64,000 nucleotides of DNA from JAYFQE01 sp034927345 (GCA_034927345.1 JAYFQE010000004.1:1-64000); one strand, 5' to 3'. Positions 49,931 through 58,955 are shown, counted from the stretch's first letter. Translations and numbers: made by a program. The notes: generated by a model from the sequence alone, not told the origin.

Positions 49931-51097
49931 ATGGCTTATTACGATGAAAAGGAACATGGCGCGAGAATCGAGCAGGTCAGAAGGATCCTGCAGGAAAAGG
50001 ATCTTGATTTTGCTTTCGTCTATTATGATGAATTCAACGTGGGTAACGGCTGGTACTTAACCGGCTGGTGCCCGCAGTTCGAAAGCGGGGCGGTCCTGGT
50101 TCCGAGAACCGGGAAACCCATGATCCTGGGCGGCCCGGAGAGCGAGCCGTTTGCCAAACAGGACAGCGCTGTCAAGGAGACCCGAAATCTGCCGGTTTTC
50201 ATGGTTCCCGATGAAGAATATCCGAATGCCGACATTATCGATTTTACGCGTCTTTTTCAGGAGATCAGCGCTCAGCGGGCGATCCGCCGGGTCGGTATGG
50301 TTGGTCTGGGGCAAATGCCGGTTTCCGTTTACCGTCAGATCGACGAGAACTTCCGGAATGTCGAACTGGTCGATATAACTGAAGATTTTCTCCGGCTGCG
50401 ATATGTAAAATCCGATTGGGAACGGCAGCAGATGCAAGCCGGCTTCGATATGGCCTGGCAGGCTTATCAAAGCATGTCGGCCTGTGTAGCCCCAGGTGTT
50501 TATGAATACCAGGTTGCCGCCGCCGGCGAAGCGATTGCCCGGCAGAACGGCGCATCCAGTTTTGCGTTCAAGACCATCGTGGGCAGCGGCCTGCGTTCGA
50601 ATGCCGTTGTTCCTACGGCCATGGATAAAGTCATGCAGGACGGCGAGCTGGTGATGCTGGGCATCGCGCCGCGCTGCAAAGGCTACAGCGGTTGTTTCGG
50701 CCATACTTTGCCGGTTAACGGCGTTTATACGCCGCTCCAGAAAGAATATCTCAACCATGTTAAAGAAGTGCTCGTCCTGACCCGCGACGCCCTGAAACCC
50801 GGCGCCGTAGGCAAAGAAATCGATGCTCCGGGGCGCGCATATTTTCAGAAGCATCAACTGATGAAGTACCTGGTATGTCCATTTGCGCATACGATCGGCA
50901 TCATGGAAGCCGAAGCGCCGTTCTTTGGCCCCAACAGCCTGGATGTTCTTAAACCGGGCATGACCATTTGTGTTGACGTCAGCTTTTTCGGACACCCGCA
51001 GCTGAACGGCGTTCGGATAGAAACGGGTTATGAAATTACCGAAACCGGCTTCAGGCCTTTCAGTCCGGCTATGGAACAGGTTCTGCTGAATCTATAA
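49931..51097 (+). CDS. M24-family pita-bread protein, creatinase-like
   Basis: A 388-residue protein with an N-terminal creatinase domain (about 10-140) and a pita-bread C-terminal domain (about 160-380). The metal ligands of M24 aminopeptidases are largely lost: the region normally holding the first two aspartates reads LGIAPRCKGYSGCFGHT, and the final glutamates are replaced or shifted (GMTICVDVSFF, NGVRIETGYEITE). Creatinase itself works without metal, so a hydrolase of a small C-N bond is more likely than a peptidase. CAGGAGG lies before ATG 49931. Its place after the MlrC-like gene suggests successive steps on one nitrogen-containing substrate. Confidence 0.85.
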   Translation: MAYYDEKEHGARIEQVRRILQEKDLDFAFVYYDEFNVGNGWYLTGWCPQFESGAVLVPRTGKPMILGGPESEPFAKQDSAVKETRNLPVFMVPDEEYPNADIIDFTRLFQEISAQRAIRRVGMVGLGQMPVSVYRQIDENFRNVELVDITEDFLRLRYVKSDWERQQMQAGFDMAWQAYQSMSACVAPGVYEYQVAAAGEAIARQNGASSFAFKTIVGSGLRSNAVVPTAMDKVMQDGELVMLGIAPRCKGYSGCFGHTLPVNGVYTPLQKEYLNHVKEVLVLTRDALKPGAVGKEIDAPGRAYFQKHQLMKYLVCPFAHTIGIMEAEAPFFGPNSLDVLKPGMTICVDVSFFGHPQLNGVRIETGYEITETGFRPFSPAMEQVLLNL

Positions 51098-51122
51098 TGT
51101 TTGCAATGAATGAAGGATGAGG

Positions 51123-51500
51123 ATGAACAGTATGTCGGAGATATGCGGAAAGAAAAATTGGATTTTTTGCGACGGGGATCTGCCGCCGGCGGGAAATCAA
51201 GAACCTTTAGGGCACGAAGCTTTGATGATCACCAATATAAGCGGGGAGCAGGCTCTGCTGACTTTTGATCTTTATTTTGAGGATCAAGCGCCGGTAAAGG
51301 GCATCACCGCGGCGGTCGGCGCGGAGCGCGTCCGCTGCTTCCGGCTGGACCGGCCGCTGGGCGACCGGCAGTACAAAATACCTTTTGGCCAGTATTCGCT
51401 GGTCGTGCACAGTACGGTGCCGGTTGCGGCCGTCTTTGGCCGGCTGGATGTCCGGCAGCCCAATATGGCCTATTACAGCGTTCCGGGGTATTCGTACTGA
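51123..51500 (+). CDS. ASRT-family protein (Anabaena sensory rhodopsin transducer-like)
   Basis: A small beta-sandwich protein of about 125 residues. The pattern GHEALMITNISGEQALLTFDLYFEDQAP, then ERVRCFRLD, IPFGQYSLVVHSTVPV and FGRLDVRQPNMAYYSVPGYSY, fits the family of the transducer protein of Anabaena sensory rhodopsin. No rhodopsin gene is present. Homologues occur in non-photosynthetic sugar-degrading bacteria, and a carbohydrate-binding role has been proposed for the fold. ATG 51123 has GAAGG six bases upstream; ATG 51132 is an alternative. It sits between a creatinase-like enzyme and a glycosidase, so it may bind the shared substrate or product. Confidence 0.78.
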   Translation: MNSMSEICGKKNWIFCDGDLPPAGNQEPLGHEALMITNISGEQALLTFDLYFEDQAPVKGITAAVGAERVRCFRLDRPLGDRQYKIPFGQYSLVVHSTVPVAAVFGRLDVRQPNMAYYSVPGYSY

Positions 51501-51561
51501 AATAAGCGCGCCGTTTGGTTATCGGACAGACAAAGCCCGATTCCGGGGAGGATTTATCATT

Positions 51562-53634
51562 ATGGCTAAGCAATGGTATGAACACAGCTATCGACGCAAT
51601 CTGGTCGATATGCACATCAATGATTCCGATCCTGTTTATATGAGCCGGTACGATCCCGTCCGCTATGTCGACAACCTGGTTGCGGCCGGCGTCGATACGG
51701 CGATCCTGTACGCCGGGTCCTGCCTGGGCATCTGTTACTGGCCGACCCGCGCCGGCCATATGCACAGCGGCCTCAAAGGCCGCGATATTCTGCGCGAGGT
51801 GATCGCCGAATGCCGCCGCCGCGGGCTTCATGTTAATGTTTATTTTAATATCTGGTCGCGCTGGGCTTATGACACCCATCCGGAATGGCGTTACCGCGAC
51901 AGCGCCGGCAAAGGCATGTTTGTCGAAAGCAGCGGGCAGCGGTATGGTTTGTGCTGCAGCAACACGCCTTATTTTGATTATGTGATGCGGCAGGTGGCCG
52001 ATCTGGGCGAGCATTATGATATGGATGGCTTTTGGGTCGACATGATCGGCTGGTTCGGCGGCATTTGCTTCTGCGATTCTTGCCGGGAACGTTACAGAAA
52101 AGAAACCGGCAGGGAATTTCCGCAGCGGATCGATTGGCGCGATCCGGAATGGCGCGAATTCCAGAAACACCGCGAGGCCTGGTATGCGGAATTCGCCGCG
52201 AAGATCAGAGAAACCATCAAAACCTATAAGCCGGACTGTTCGGTTGTTTTCCAGTCGGCATCCTGGGCTTTGGGCTGGAACATCGCCTTGTCGGAAAAGC
52301 TGTACCGGCAGTCCGACTATCTGGCCGGCGATTTTTACGGCGATCCGGTGGAGCAGTCTTTTGTCTGTAAATATCTGGACAGCCTGACGGAAAACAAGCC
52401 GATCGAATTTATGACGTCACGCTGCCCGACTCTTTTGGAGCATACGGTCATGAAACAGAAAGAATTGCTGGAGGCCCAGGCCTATGCTTCGATCGCCAAT
52501 AATGCCAGTTTCGTTTTTATCGACGCGATCAACCCGGACGGAACGGTCAACCCGACTCCCTATCCGGTGATGGGAAAAATTCTGGCCGAGACGTCCCGAT
52601 ACGAAAAATATCTGGGGCCGCAGCTGCAGCGGCAAGCCGATTTTGCCATTTATGTCGATATTTATTCCCTGGCTTCAATGAAAGACAACGGCAAACCCCT
52701 GAGTGAAAACTCAACCGCAAATATTCAGATCCGCAGTTTATTCCGGCTGGCACAGATCCTGATCCAGCATAATCTGGCTTATGATGTAGCAACCAGAAAG
52801 GATCTGGACCGGCTGGATCGTTATCAGGTTGTGATCCTGCCGAATGCCTTTATGCTGGATGCCGCGGAAGCTAAAGCCATTCGCGCTTATGTGGCCGGCG
52901 GCGGCCGGATTTACGCCAGCCGGGACACATCGCTTGTCCAGGGCGGCGATAATTTCCTGCTGCGGGATGTTTTTGGCGTGTCGCGGTCCGGGGAAACGGC
53001 CGAACATGAAACCTACCTGAGTCCGGCGGACGGTTATGATGGCCTGCAGCCGTTTTCCGCCCAGGCGCCGATGAATGTAAACGACGCCATGACCCAGGTT
53101 ACGCCTGATGATCCGGCCGGCGTAAAGATTCTGGCGACCGTAACCCTGCCCTATACGCCGCCTGACGATGCTTATGATTATGCTTCGGCCATCAGCAATC
53201 CGCCCGGCGTGCCTACAGACTGGCCGGCCTTGGTCCGCCATGCTTATGGGCGGGGCCTGTCGCTTTACTCAGCCGGCTGTTTTGAATCGATGCCGCATGA
53301 CGCGCACGGCCAGGTTTTCAGTACGTTAATGCGGGATCTCTTAACCCGGCCGGCCTTGATCGAAACCGACGCACCGCGGCCGGTGGAGATCACCCTTTAT
53401 GATGATCCGGCAGCGAAACGCTTTCTGGTCTGTCTTTTGAATTTCCAAAAGGAATTGCCCAACATACCAGTCTATAAAACGGAGCTCAGCGTATTTTTAA
53501 AGGGCAGAACCGTGAAATCGCTGACCAGTCTGCCCGATGAAACCAACCGGCCTTGCGAAATCAAGGACGGCCGGGCAGTCTTTACGGTTGACAGGCTGGA
53601 TACTTTTGCCCTGTATGCGATTTATTATCTATAG
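51562..53634 (+). CDS. putative glycoside hydrolase with GH29/GH42-like barrel
   Basis: A 690-residue protein with no signal peptide. The first 370 residues form a probable TIM barrel: DPVRYVDNLVAAGVDTAILYAG at strand 1, RRGLHVNVYFNIWSRW, and YDMDGFWVDMIGWFGGICFCDSC near residue 158, where the Asp of WVDM is placed like a GH29 nucleophile. Residues about 430-600 resemble the trimerisation domain of GH42 enzymes (YQVVILPNAFMLDAAEAKAI). The last 80 residues are a beta-domain. GGGGAGG lies before ATG 51562. Neither the family nor the bond it cuts can be named. The cysteines in CFCDSC recall the metal cluster of GH42. Confidence 0.75.
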   Translation: MAKQWYEHSYRRNLVDMHINDSDPVYMSRYDPVRYVDNLVAAGVDTAILYAGSCLGICYWPTRAGHMHSGLKGRDILREVIAECRRRGLHVNVYFNIWSRWAYDTHPEWRYRDSAGKGMFVESSGQRYGLCCSNTPYFDYVMRQVADLGEHYDMDGFWVDMIGWFGGICFCDSCRERYRKETGREFPQRIDWRDPEWREFQKHREAWYAEFAAKIRETIKTYKPDCSVVFQSASWALGWNIALSEKLYRQSDYLAGDFYGDPVEQSFVCKYLDSLTENKPIEFMTSRCPTLLEHTVMKQKELLEAQAYASIANNASFVFIDAINPDGTVNPTPYPVMGKILAETSRYEKYLGPQLQRQADFAIYVDIYSLASMKDNGKPLSENSTANIQIRSLFRLAQILIQHNLAYDVATRKDLDRLDRYQVVILPNAFMLDAAEAKAIRAYVAGGGRIYASRDTSLVQGGDNFLLRDVFGVSRSGETAEHETYLSPADGYDGLQPFSAQAPMNVNDAMTQVTPDDPAGVKILATVTLPYTPPDDAYDYASAISNPPGVPTDWPALVRHAYGRGLSLYSAGCFESMPHDAHGQVFSTLMRDLLTRPALIETDAPRPVEITLYDDPAAKRFLVCLLNFQKELPNIPVYKTELSVFLKGRTVKSLTSLPDETNRPCEIKDGRAVFTVDRLDTFALYAIYYL

Positions 53635-53735
53635 ACATGCCGGTAAATAAGCCGATAGATAAGCCGCGCCCCCTTTTCATTCCGGCGCGATTGAGTCATG
53701 ATGAATAAAGGACCGGAATCAGGAGGCGGGGGCAT

Positions 53736-54494
53736 ATGGAACAAGAGAACGATCTCACACAGCATGATTTAGAAACAGCCTTCCGGGAATTGGGCTTGCG
53801 AGAAGGCCTTCCGGTTGAAGTCCATAGCTCGCTCAGCAGCTTCGGCCGCGTCGCCGGCGGAGCGGAAACGGTCATCGCGGCGCTTATGGCGGTTGTCGGG
53901 CAATCGGGAACGATCGTCATGTCCGCCTATCCGGTGTCGAAGGTCCTTCCGCTGACGGCCGAGGATAAAGCCAACGGCCTGACCTGCAAAGTAAGCATTT
54001 TCCCGGAACATGCTCGTGTGGCAAGCGGCATGGGCGTTATTGCCGATACCTTCAGGCAGCGGCCGGATGTTGTCGTCGGCCGGGGCATTCATCGGGTTGC
54101 CGCCTGGGGCAAAGACGCTCAGGTTTATGCAGAGCAGGGGTATGAGCATCTGCTGGCCGTCCAGGGTTATGGCTTATTGCTGGGCGTCGACATAAACCGG
54201 CTGTCAAGCATGCATAGCGTGGAGCATTGCGTGCCCGCCGCCTTTTGGGAGCGATTTCAGCTGCCGGCCGATATCGTCGAAAAATATCCGCCCGACCGCT
54301 GGTATGTCGAGGCCGGCAACCAGACTGAGGCATCGGGGTGGAATAAAATTCAGGCCGAAGCTTTCCGGCAAAACATGATCCACGAACGGATGATCGGGAA
54401 AGGCCGATGCCTGTTTTTTAAAGCCGGCGATGTTGTCGGGCTGTACCGGGAGGCGCTGCTGCGCGACCCGGATGGCTTATTCGGCTTGCTATGA
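53736..54494 (+). CDS. AAC(3)-family N-acetyltransferase
   Basis: A 252-residue enzyme of the aminoglycoside 3-N-acetyltransferase fold. VEVHSSLSSFGRVAGGAETVIAAL and GQSGTIVMSAYP match the acetyl-CoA-binding and catalytic region, and HSVEHCVPA supplies the conserved histidine region. Relatives include antibiotic-resistance enzymes and many chromosomal proteins with other amine substrates. Here it closes a sugar-catabolic operon, 101 bases after the glycosidase, so an amino sugar is a likelier substrate than an antibiotic; this is inference. AGGAGGCGGGG lies before the ATG. Confidence 0.85.
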   Translation: MEQENDLTQHDLETAFRELGLREGLPVEVHSSLSSFGRVAGGAETVIAALMAVVGQSGTIVMSAYPVSKVLPLTAEDKANGLTCKVSIFPEHARVASGMGVIADTFRQRPDVVVGRGIHRVAAWGKDAQVYAEQGYEHLLAVQGYGLLLGVDINRLSSMHSVEHCVPAAFWERFQLPADIVEKYPPDRWYVEAGNQTEASGWNKIQAEAFRQNMIHERMIGKGRCLFFKAGDVVGLYREALLRDPDGLFGLL

Positions 54495-54619
54495 TCGCGG
54501 CGACTGAATGAGTTTATAACAAAACTCAAAAATACCGGCCTGGATACGATGATCGCTGAAAGGCAGTCATGTTCGGAACATTTAGACCACAAAATGGAAA
54601 TAGCGCATTGATATTATTC

Positions 54620-54635
54620 CGATAAAATGTTATCG
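54620..54635. promoter_or_regulatory. inverted repeat upstream of the Fic gene
   Basis: CGATAA, four bases, TTATCG, 31 bases before the Fic start codon. It could be an operator read by the DNA-binding domain of the Fic protein itself. No clear promoter pair was found in 54494-54666. Confidence 0.35.
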
Positions 54636-54665
54636 TGAAATAAAAAAGTCGAGGTAATAAGGCGC

Positions 54666-55604
54666 TTGACGTATTTAGGGGTCAAAGAGATTGCGGAACA
54701 ATGGGGCATTTCCGACCGGCGTGTCCGCATATTATGTGAGCAGGGCAGGATAGACGGTGTGATCCGGCAGGGACGCTCCTATCGCATTCCGTCTGATGCG
54801 GTAAAGCCTGTAGATGTAAGAACGCTGCGTGGAATGGATATTGCTCCCGAATATGTTCCGCTGTTTTCGCATATCGACGCCATGAAAGCGGAATTTGAGA
54901 AGCGACGCCCATTAACGCAGGGCGAGCTTATGCGGCTGCGCGACGAATTTCTTGTGGACTATACTTACAATTCCAATGCCATCGAAGGGAACACGCTGAC
55001 CCTTAAAGAAACAGCGATGGTCTTGGAAGGCATCACAATTGACCGGAAACCGCTGAAAGATCATTTAGAGGCGGTCGGTCATCGGGATGCTTTCTTATAT
55101 ATCGAGCAATTGATTCGTGATAAAATACCGTTTTCCGAAAGATTGATCAAAGAAATCCATTCGCTTGTTCTGATGGACAGGCCGGAGGATAAGGGCGTTT
55201 ACCGTCGCATTCCCGTGCGCATCGTGAGTGCCTATCATGAACCACCGCAGCCCTATCTCGTCGCGATACAAATGGAACAGCTTGTTGCGGAGTTTGCCGC
55301 AACAAGGCTGCATCCCATTGAAAGGACGGCATTGTTTCATTTGAAGTTTGAGGGTATCCACCCGTTTATCGACGGCAACGGACGCACAGGCCGGCTGATC
55401 TTGAATTTTATGCTGATGCAAAAAGGGTATCCGCCGATCAATGTAAAATTTACGGATCGGAAACGGTATTATGAGTGTTTTGACAGCTATTTTCGGGACG
55501 GAGATGCCGGGCCGATGGTGAAGATGGTCGCAGAGTATATAACTGAAAAAATGAATCAGGAAGCGTCATTATTTACAGTCAAGCCGGACCAGAAGCTACA
55601 GTAA
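54666..55604 (+). CDS. Fic-family protein with N-terminal DNA-binding domain
   Basis: A 312-residue Fic enzyme. The N-terminal 50 residues form a MerR/excisionase-like helix-turn-helix (VKEIAEQWGISDRRVRILCE, SYRIPSDAV). The Fic core has HPFIDGNGRTGR at H232, the full signature HxFx(D/E)GNGRxxR for AMP transfer. The inhibitory motif [S/T]xxxE(G/N) appears upstream as SNAIEGN (S103, E107), so it belongs to the class with an N-terminal inhibitory helix. The start is TTG 54666 with GAGG about 12 bases upstream. The target of AMPylation is unknown. It stands alone between sugar operons and has no antitoxin neighbour. Confidence 0.9.
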   Translation: MTYLGVKEIAEQWGISDRRVRILCEQGRIDGVIRQGRSYRIPSDAVKPVDVRTLRGMDIAPEYVPLFSHIDAMKAEFEKRRPLTQGELMRLRDEFLVDYTYNSNAIEGNTLTLKETAMVLEGITIDRKPLKDHLEAVGHRDAFLYIEQLIRDKIPFSERLIKEIHSLVLMDRPEDKGVYRRIPVRIVSAYHEPPQPYLVAIQMEQLVAEFAATRLHPIERTALFHLKFEGIHPFIDGNGRTGRLILNFMLMQKGYPPINVKFTDRKRYYECFDSYFRDGDAGPMVKMVAEYITEKMNQEASLFTVKPDQKLQ

Positions 55605-55911
55605 TAAGCGTATGGACGCAAAAATCCTTGCCCGTATGCGTCCAGGTCAAGCGCTCCAGCCAGGAAGACAAAAGCTCCAGGGTGCGTACCCAGTTATCGG
55701 TCATGAAAAAGAACGCGCCGCCATCCAGCACATAGAACGGAAATATCGGCTCATTCAGGAGTGTTTCGCGGGGATAAACGAAAAAGCGTTTCTGTAACGG
55801 GCTGGGATATAGCTCAGCCACGTATGGCTTATAGAATTCGTTATCCAGGCGAAACAACTCCAGTCTAAACAGCTCCGGTTCCGCGCATCGCGGAAATCCG
55901 CCGAGGGGCAA
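55579..55911 (-). CDS. uncertain ORF or gene fragment
   Basis: A possible 110-residue frame rich in aromatic residues (LFRLDNEFYKPYVAEL, FPFYVLDGGAFFFMTDNW). It overlaps the end of the Fic gene by 26 bases and starts 12 bases before the end of the oxidoreductase gene, without a convincing ribosome binding site. I do not recognise the family. It may be the rest of a decayed gene or a chance frame; otherwise 55605-55922 holds nothing I can support. Confidence 0.28.
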   Translation of the reverse strand: MPLGGFPRCAEPELFRLELFRLDNEFYKPYVAELYPSPLQKRFFVYPRETLLNEPIFPFYVLDGGAFFFMTDNWVRTLELLSSWLERLTWTHTGKDFCVHTLITVASGPA

Positions 55912-55922
55912 TCGTCACAAGA

Positions 55923-56942
55923 TTATTGAAAATAAACCGGTTTGATCATTTTACCTTGATCGGCGGATTCAACAATGGCCAGGCAGGCAGCAATGGTATT
56001 CGCGCCTTCATAAACCGTGGTGCTCACCGGCTTGTCGTTGACGATGATGTCGTAAAACTCTTTGAACTCGCCGGCGGCGTTATGATTTTTGATCTGCACC
56101 GGCACGGCGATCGGCATATCGTGGCGATCCATGCCCGGGAAAACATCCTGCCTGAAAACGGTCATCGTCGGGCTGGTATTGTCGACGATGATCGTGCCCT
56201 TGGTGCCGTAAAATACCGAGCGCATCGTGTAATCGCGCTTACAGCTGATGGAAACGAAAACCTTGCCGATCACGCCGTTCGGGAATTTAAGAATCGCAAT
56301 ATGCGTGTCGTCGTAAGGGGTGACCGAAGCAAAGGTTTTATGGGTGCTGTAAGCGACCACTTCATCCGGGTTGCCGGCAATCCAGCGGAGCAGATCGACC
56401 GCGTGGCAGCCGCCGCCGACAACGCCGTTGCGCGCCGGATCGCTGCGCCATGAGCCTCTGGCATAAATAGAGCTGTAATCATGGGCGTATTCCGACTCGA
56501 TAAACGTCAGCTCGCCGATCGCGCCGGAGTCGATAATTTCTTTGGCCTGTTTGAAACCGGGCGTGTAACGGCATATTTGACCGACCATGAACTTCCGGTC
56601 GCTCTTCTGTGCGGCTTCCACAATAGCCTCGCAGTCCTCGCGGGTCAAAGCCAGCGGTTTTTCGCAGAGAATATGCTTGCCGGCGTTCAGGGTGTTAACG
56701 ACCATCTCGCGGTGATCCTGATCAGGGCTGGCGATAATCACGGCGTCGATCGCGGAATCGGCGATCAAGTCGCGATAATCGGTAAAAACATGAGGCACAG
56801 ATAGCTCTTTGGCCACTTCATTGGCACGATCCGGGTTGGTATCGCAAACAGCATAAAGGCAAGCGCCTTCCGTTTCCTTGACGCCTTCGGCATGAACCTT
56901 GCCCATGCCCAGACCGATAACGCCGACGTTTAAAATTTTCAT
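55923..56942 (-). CDS. Gfo/Idh/MocA-family oxidoreductase
   Basis: A 339-residue NAD(P)-dependent oxidoreductase. The Rossmann start is NVGVIGLGMGKVHAEG, the catalytic region has HILCEKPLALT (EKP motif), and GGCHAVDLLRWIAG carries the conserved DxxxH-like element of the family. These enzymes oxidise or reduce sugars and inositols. AAGGGGGA lies eight bases before ATG 56942. It is the last gene of an importer operon, 40 bases after a permease, so it probably handles the imported sugar. Confidence 0.92.
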   Translation of the reverse strand: MKILNVGVIGLGMGKVHAEGVKETEGACLYAVCDTNPDRANEVAKELSVPHVFTDYRDLIADSAIDAVIIASPDQDHREMVVNTLNAGKHILCEKPLALTREDCEAIVEAAQKSDRKFMVGQICRYTPGFKQAKEIIDSGAIGELTFIESEYAHDYSSIYARGSWRSDPARNGVVGGGCHAVDLLRWIAGNPDEVVAYSTHKTFASVTPYDDTHIAILKFPNGVIGKVFVSISCKRDYTMRSVFYGTKGTIIVDNTSPTMTVFRQDVFPGMDRHDMPIAVPVQIKNHNAAGEFKEFYDIIVNDKPVSTTVYEGANTIAACLAIVESADQGKMIKPVYFQ

Positions 56943-56982
56943 TTCAGTAATCCCCCTTTTAGTAAACGACATTTTTCAACTT

Positions 56983-57864
56983 TTATCCTTTGACAGCACC
57001 GATCATAACGCCCTTGACAAAATACTTCTGCAGGAAAGGATAGACGCAAAGGATCGGGAGCGTGCCAACAACAATAATAGCGTATTTTATCACTTCAGCA
57101 TAGCTGTTGTATTGATCTTGTTCCATGACGTTGCTGGTTATCAGTTTGTCATTCGCGATTAAAATAGCGCGCAGTACAGCTTGAATCGGCAGCAAATCAT
57201 TGTCTTGAATATAAATCGTGGCCGGGAACCATGAATTCCAATGGCTGACGCCGCACCACAGTAAAATGACCGCCAGTGTCGGCATGATCAACTTGGGGAC
57301 GATCCGGAATAAAACATAAATATCGTTCGCGCCGTCAATCTCCGCCGCTTCAAATAAGCTTCTGGGTATGCCATCAATGGCGGAGCGGACAATGATGGAA
57401 TTATAAATGCTGACTCCGGTCGGGATGATCAGCGCCCATAAATTATTGTACAACCCCAATTGACGCTGATTCAGATAACTGGGAATCAACCCGCCGCCGA
57501 AGAACATGGTGAACACCAAAAGGCCGATGATAACCTTCTTGAACATCATGCCTTGACAAGACATGAAATAACCGCAAAAAAGCGTTAAAAGTAAATTGTA
57601 AGGCAGCGCGATTGCCAAAATGATGATAATATTCCGGTAACCGCTCAGAATAAGCGGATGTTGAAAGGTCAGCTTATAACCGCCAAGCGTAAATCCTTTC
57701 GGCCAAAACAACATGCCTTGATTCGCGGCGATCAGCGAGTTTTCGCTGAAGGAAGCGCAGATTATATAATAGAACGGATATAACGTAATAAAGACAAGAA
57801 TCAGCATGACGAATGCGTTGACGACATCAAAAGTATCGATTTTCGTACGCCAGTCTCTACTCAT
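56983..57864 (-). CDS. oligosaccharide ABC transporter permease, LplC/YtcP type
   Basis: A 293-residue permease with six helices. The EAA loop is SLFEAAEIDGANDIYVLFRIVPKLIMP, and the C-terminus FLQKYFVKGVMIGAVKG is typical of the LplC group and nearly the same as in the operon at 44340. GAAAGGA lies about eight bases upstream of the ATG. Confidence 0.94.
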   Translation of the reverse strand: MSRDWRTKIDTFDVVNAFVMLILVFITLYPFYYIICASFSENSLIAANQGMLFWPKGFTLGGYKLTFQHPLILSGYRNIIIILAIALPYNLLLTLFCGYFMSCQGMMFKKVIIGLLVFTMFFGGGLIPSYLNQRQLGLYNNLWALIIPTGVSIYNSIIVRSAIDGIPRSLFEAAEIDGANDIYVLFRIVPKLIMPTLAVILLWCGVSHWNSWFPATIYIQDNDLLPIQAVLRAILIANDKLITSNVMEQDQYNSYAEVIKYAIIVVGTLPILCVYPFLQKYFVKGVMIGAVKG

Positions 57865-57913
57865 ATGATCTTTTCCTTTCTATGTATTAAAAGCAAGCAT
57901 ACCGGCCGATGCA

Positions 57914-58873
57914 TTAAAACAAGCCGATATTTGCCGTCCGTTTGCTAATATAATTGGTCGTACCCAGAAAAACGATATTAACCAGCGAATTAAACAGACC
58001 GATGGCGGTGCCATAGCTGAAGCTTCCGTTTATAATGCCCATGCGATAAGTATAGGTGGAAATAACATCCGCGGTTTCATAGGTGACCGGATTGTACAGA
58101 TTCAAGACTTTTTCGAAATTGGCGCCTAAAATTCCGCCCATAGCCAGAATCAGGAGAATAATGATGGTTGGTTTGAGCCCGGGCAGCTTGATATGCCACA
58201 TTTTTGCCCAGCGCCCGCCGCCGTCGATCTCAACCGCTTCATACAATTCCGGATCGATCATCGTCAAGGCCGCCAGATAAATAATGGAGTCCCAACCAAA
58301 ATTCTGCCAGATTCCCGATATGATGTAAATCGGGCGAAAAAGGCCGGGTTCCTGCAGCAATGGAGTACGTGCGCCGCCGAAAAAGACGAACAGATTCGTA
58401 ATGATGCCATCATTTTGGCAAAAGGTTTTTATCATGGCGCAAAGCACGACAATGGAAATGAAATGCGGCAGATATGTTGTCGTTTGAATGACCTTTTTAA
58501 AATGAATGTTCCGGACTTCATTCAGCAGCAGGGCGAAAATAATCGGTACCGGAAAACCAAACACGAGCGACCCGATCCCAAGCAAAAAGGTATTGCCTAA
58601 AATGCGGGTAAAATAAACATCCTTGAAAAACATCGTAAAGTATTTGAAACCGACCCACTTGCTTTCCATAATGCCCAGCTGTGGGCGATAATCTTTAAAA
58701 GCAATGATAATGCCGTACATCGGCTTATAGGCAAAAATCGCCATAAACACAAGAACAGGAAGAATAATCAGGTATTTATATTTATTCTTTTGGAAATCTT
58801 TTGAAAGCCTCTTCCAGAATGTTAGTTTCTTTTCCTGAATGCTCATTGAACGAACGACCGTCTCTTTGATCAT
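57914..58873 (-). CDS. oligosaccharide ABC transporter permease, LplB type
   Basis: A 319-residue permease with six helices after a 35-residue cytoplasmic tail. Features are YKPMYGIIIAFKDYRPQLG, the EAA loop LYEAVEIDGGGRWAKMWHIKLPG and the end SKRTANIGLF. Start choice is open: ATG 58873 has AAAGGTG 11 bases upstream, GTG 58885 is too close to it, and ATG 58846 would drop a basic tail. It pairs with the next permease. Confidence 0.92.
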   Translation of the reverse strand: MIKETVVRSMSIQEKKLTFWKRLSKDFQKNKYKYLIILPVLVFMAIFAYKPMYGIIIAFKDYRPQLGIMESKWVGFKYFTMFFKDVYFTRILGNTFLLGIGSLVFGFPVPIIFALLLNEVRNIHFKKVIQTTTYLPHFISIVVLCAMIKTFCQNDGIITNLFVFFGGARTPLLQEPGLFRPIYIISGIWQNFGWDSIIYLAALTMIDPELYEAVEIDGGGRWAKMWHIKLPGLKPTIIILLILAMGGILGANFEKVLNLYNPVTYETADVISTYTYRMGIINGSFSYGTAIGLFNSLVNIVFLGTTNYISKRTANIGLF

Positions 58874-58955
58874 GTTTTCGGTCACACCTTTCTGGAAAAT
58901 ATTCGGAGCGTTTCTCGCGAATTCAAGAAAAGCCTGAAATCCGCACCGAAAAACG

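Noticed and set aside
53736..54494. Calling this gene an aminoglycoside resistance determinant
   Set aside because: Only the fold is shown; its place in a catabolic operon makes another amine substrate more likely.
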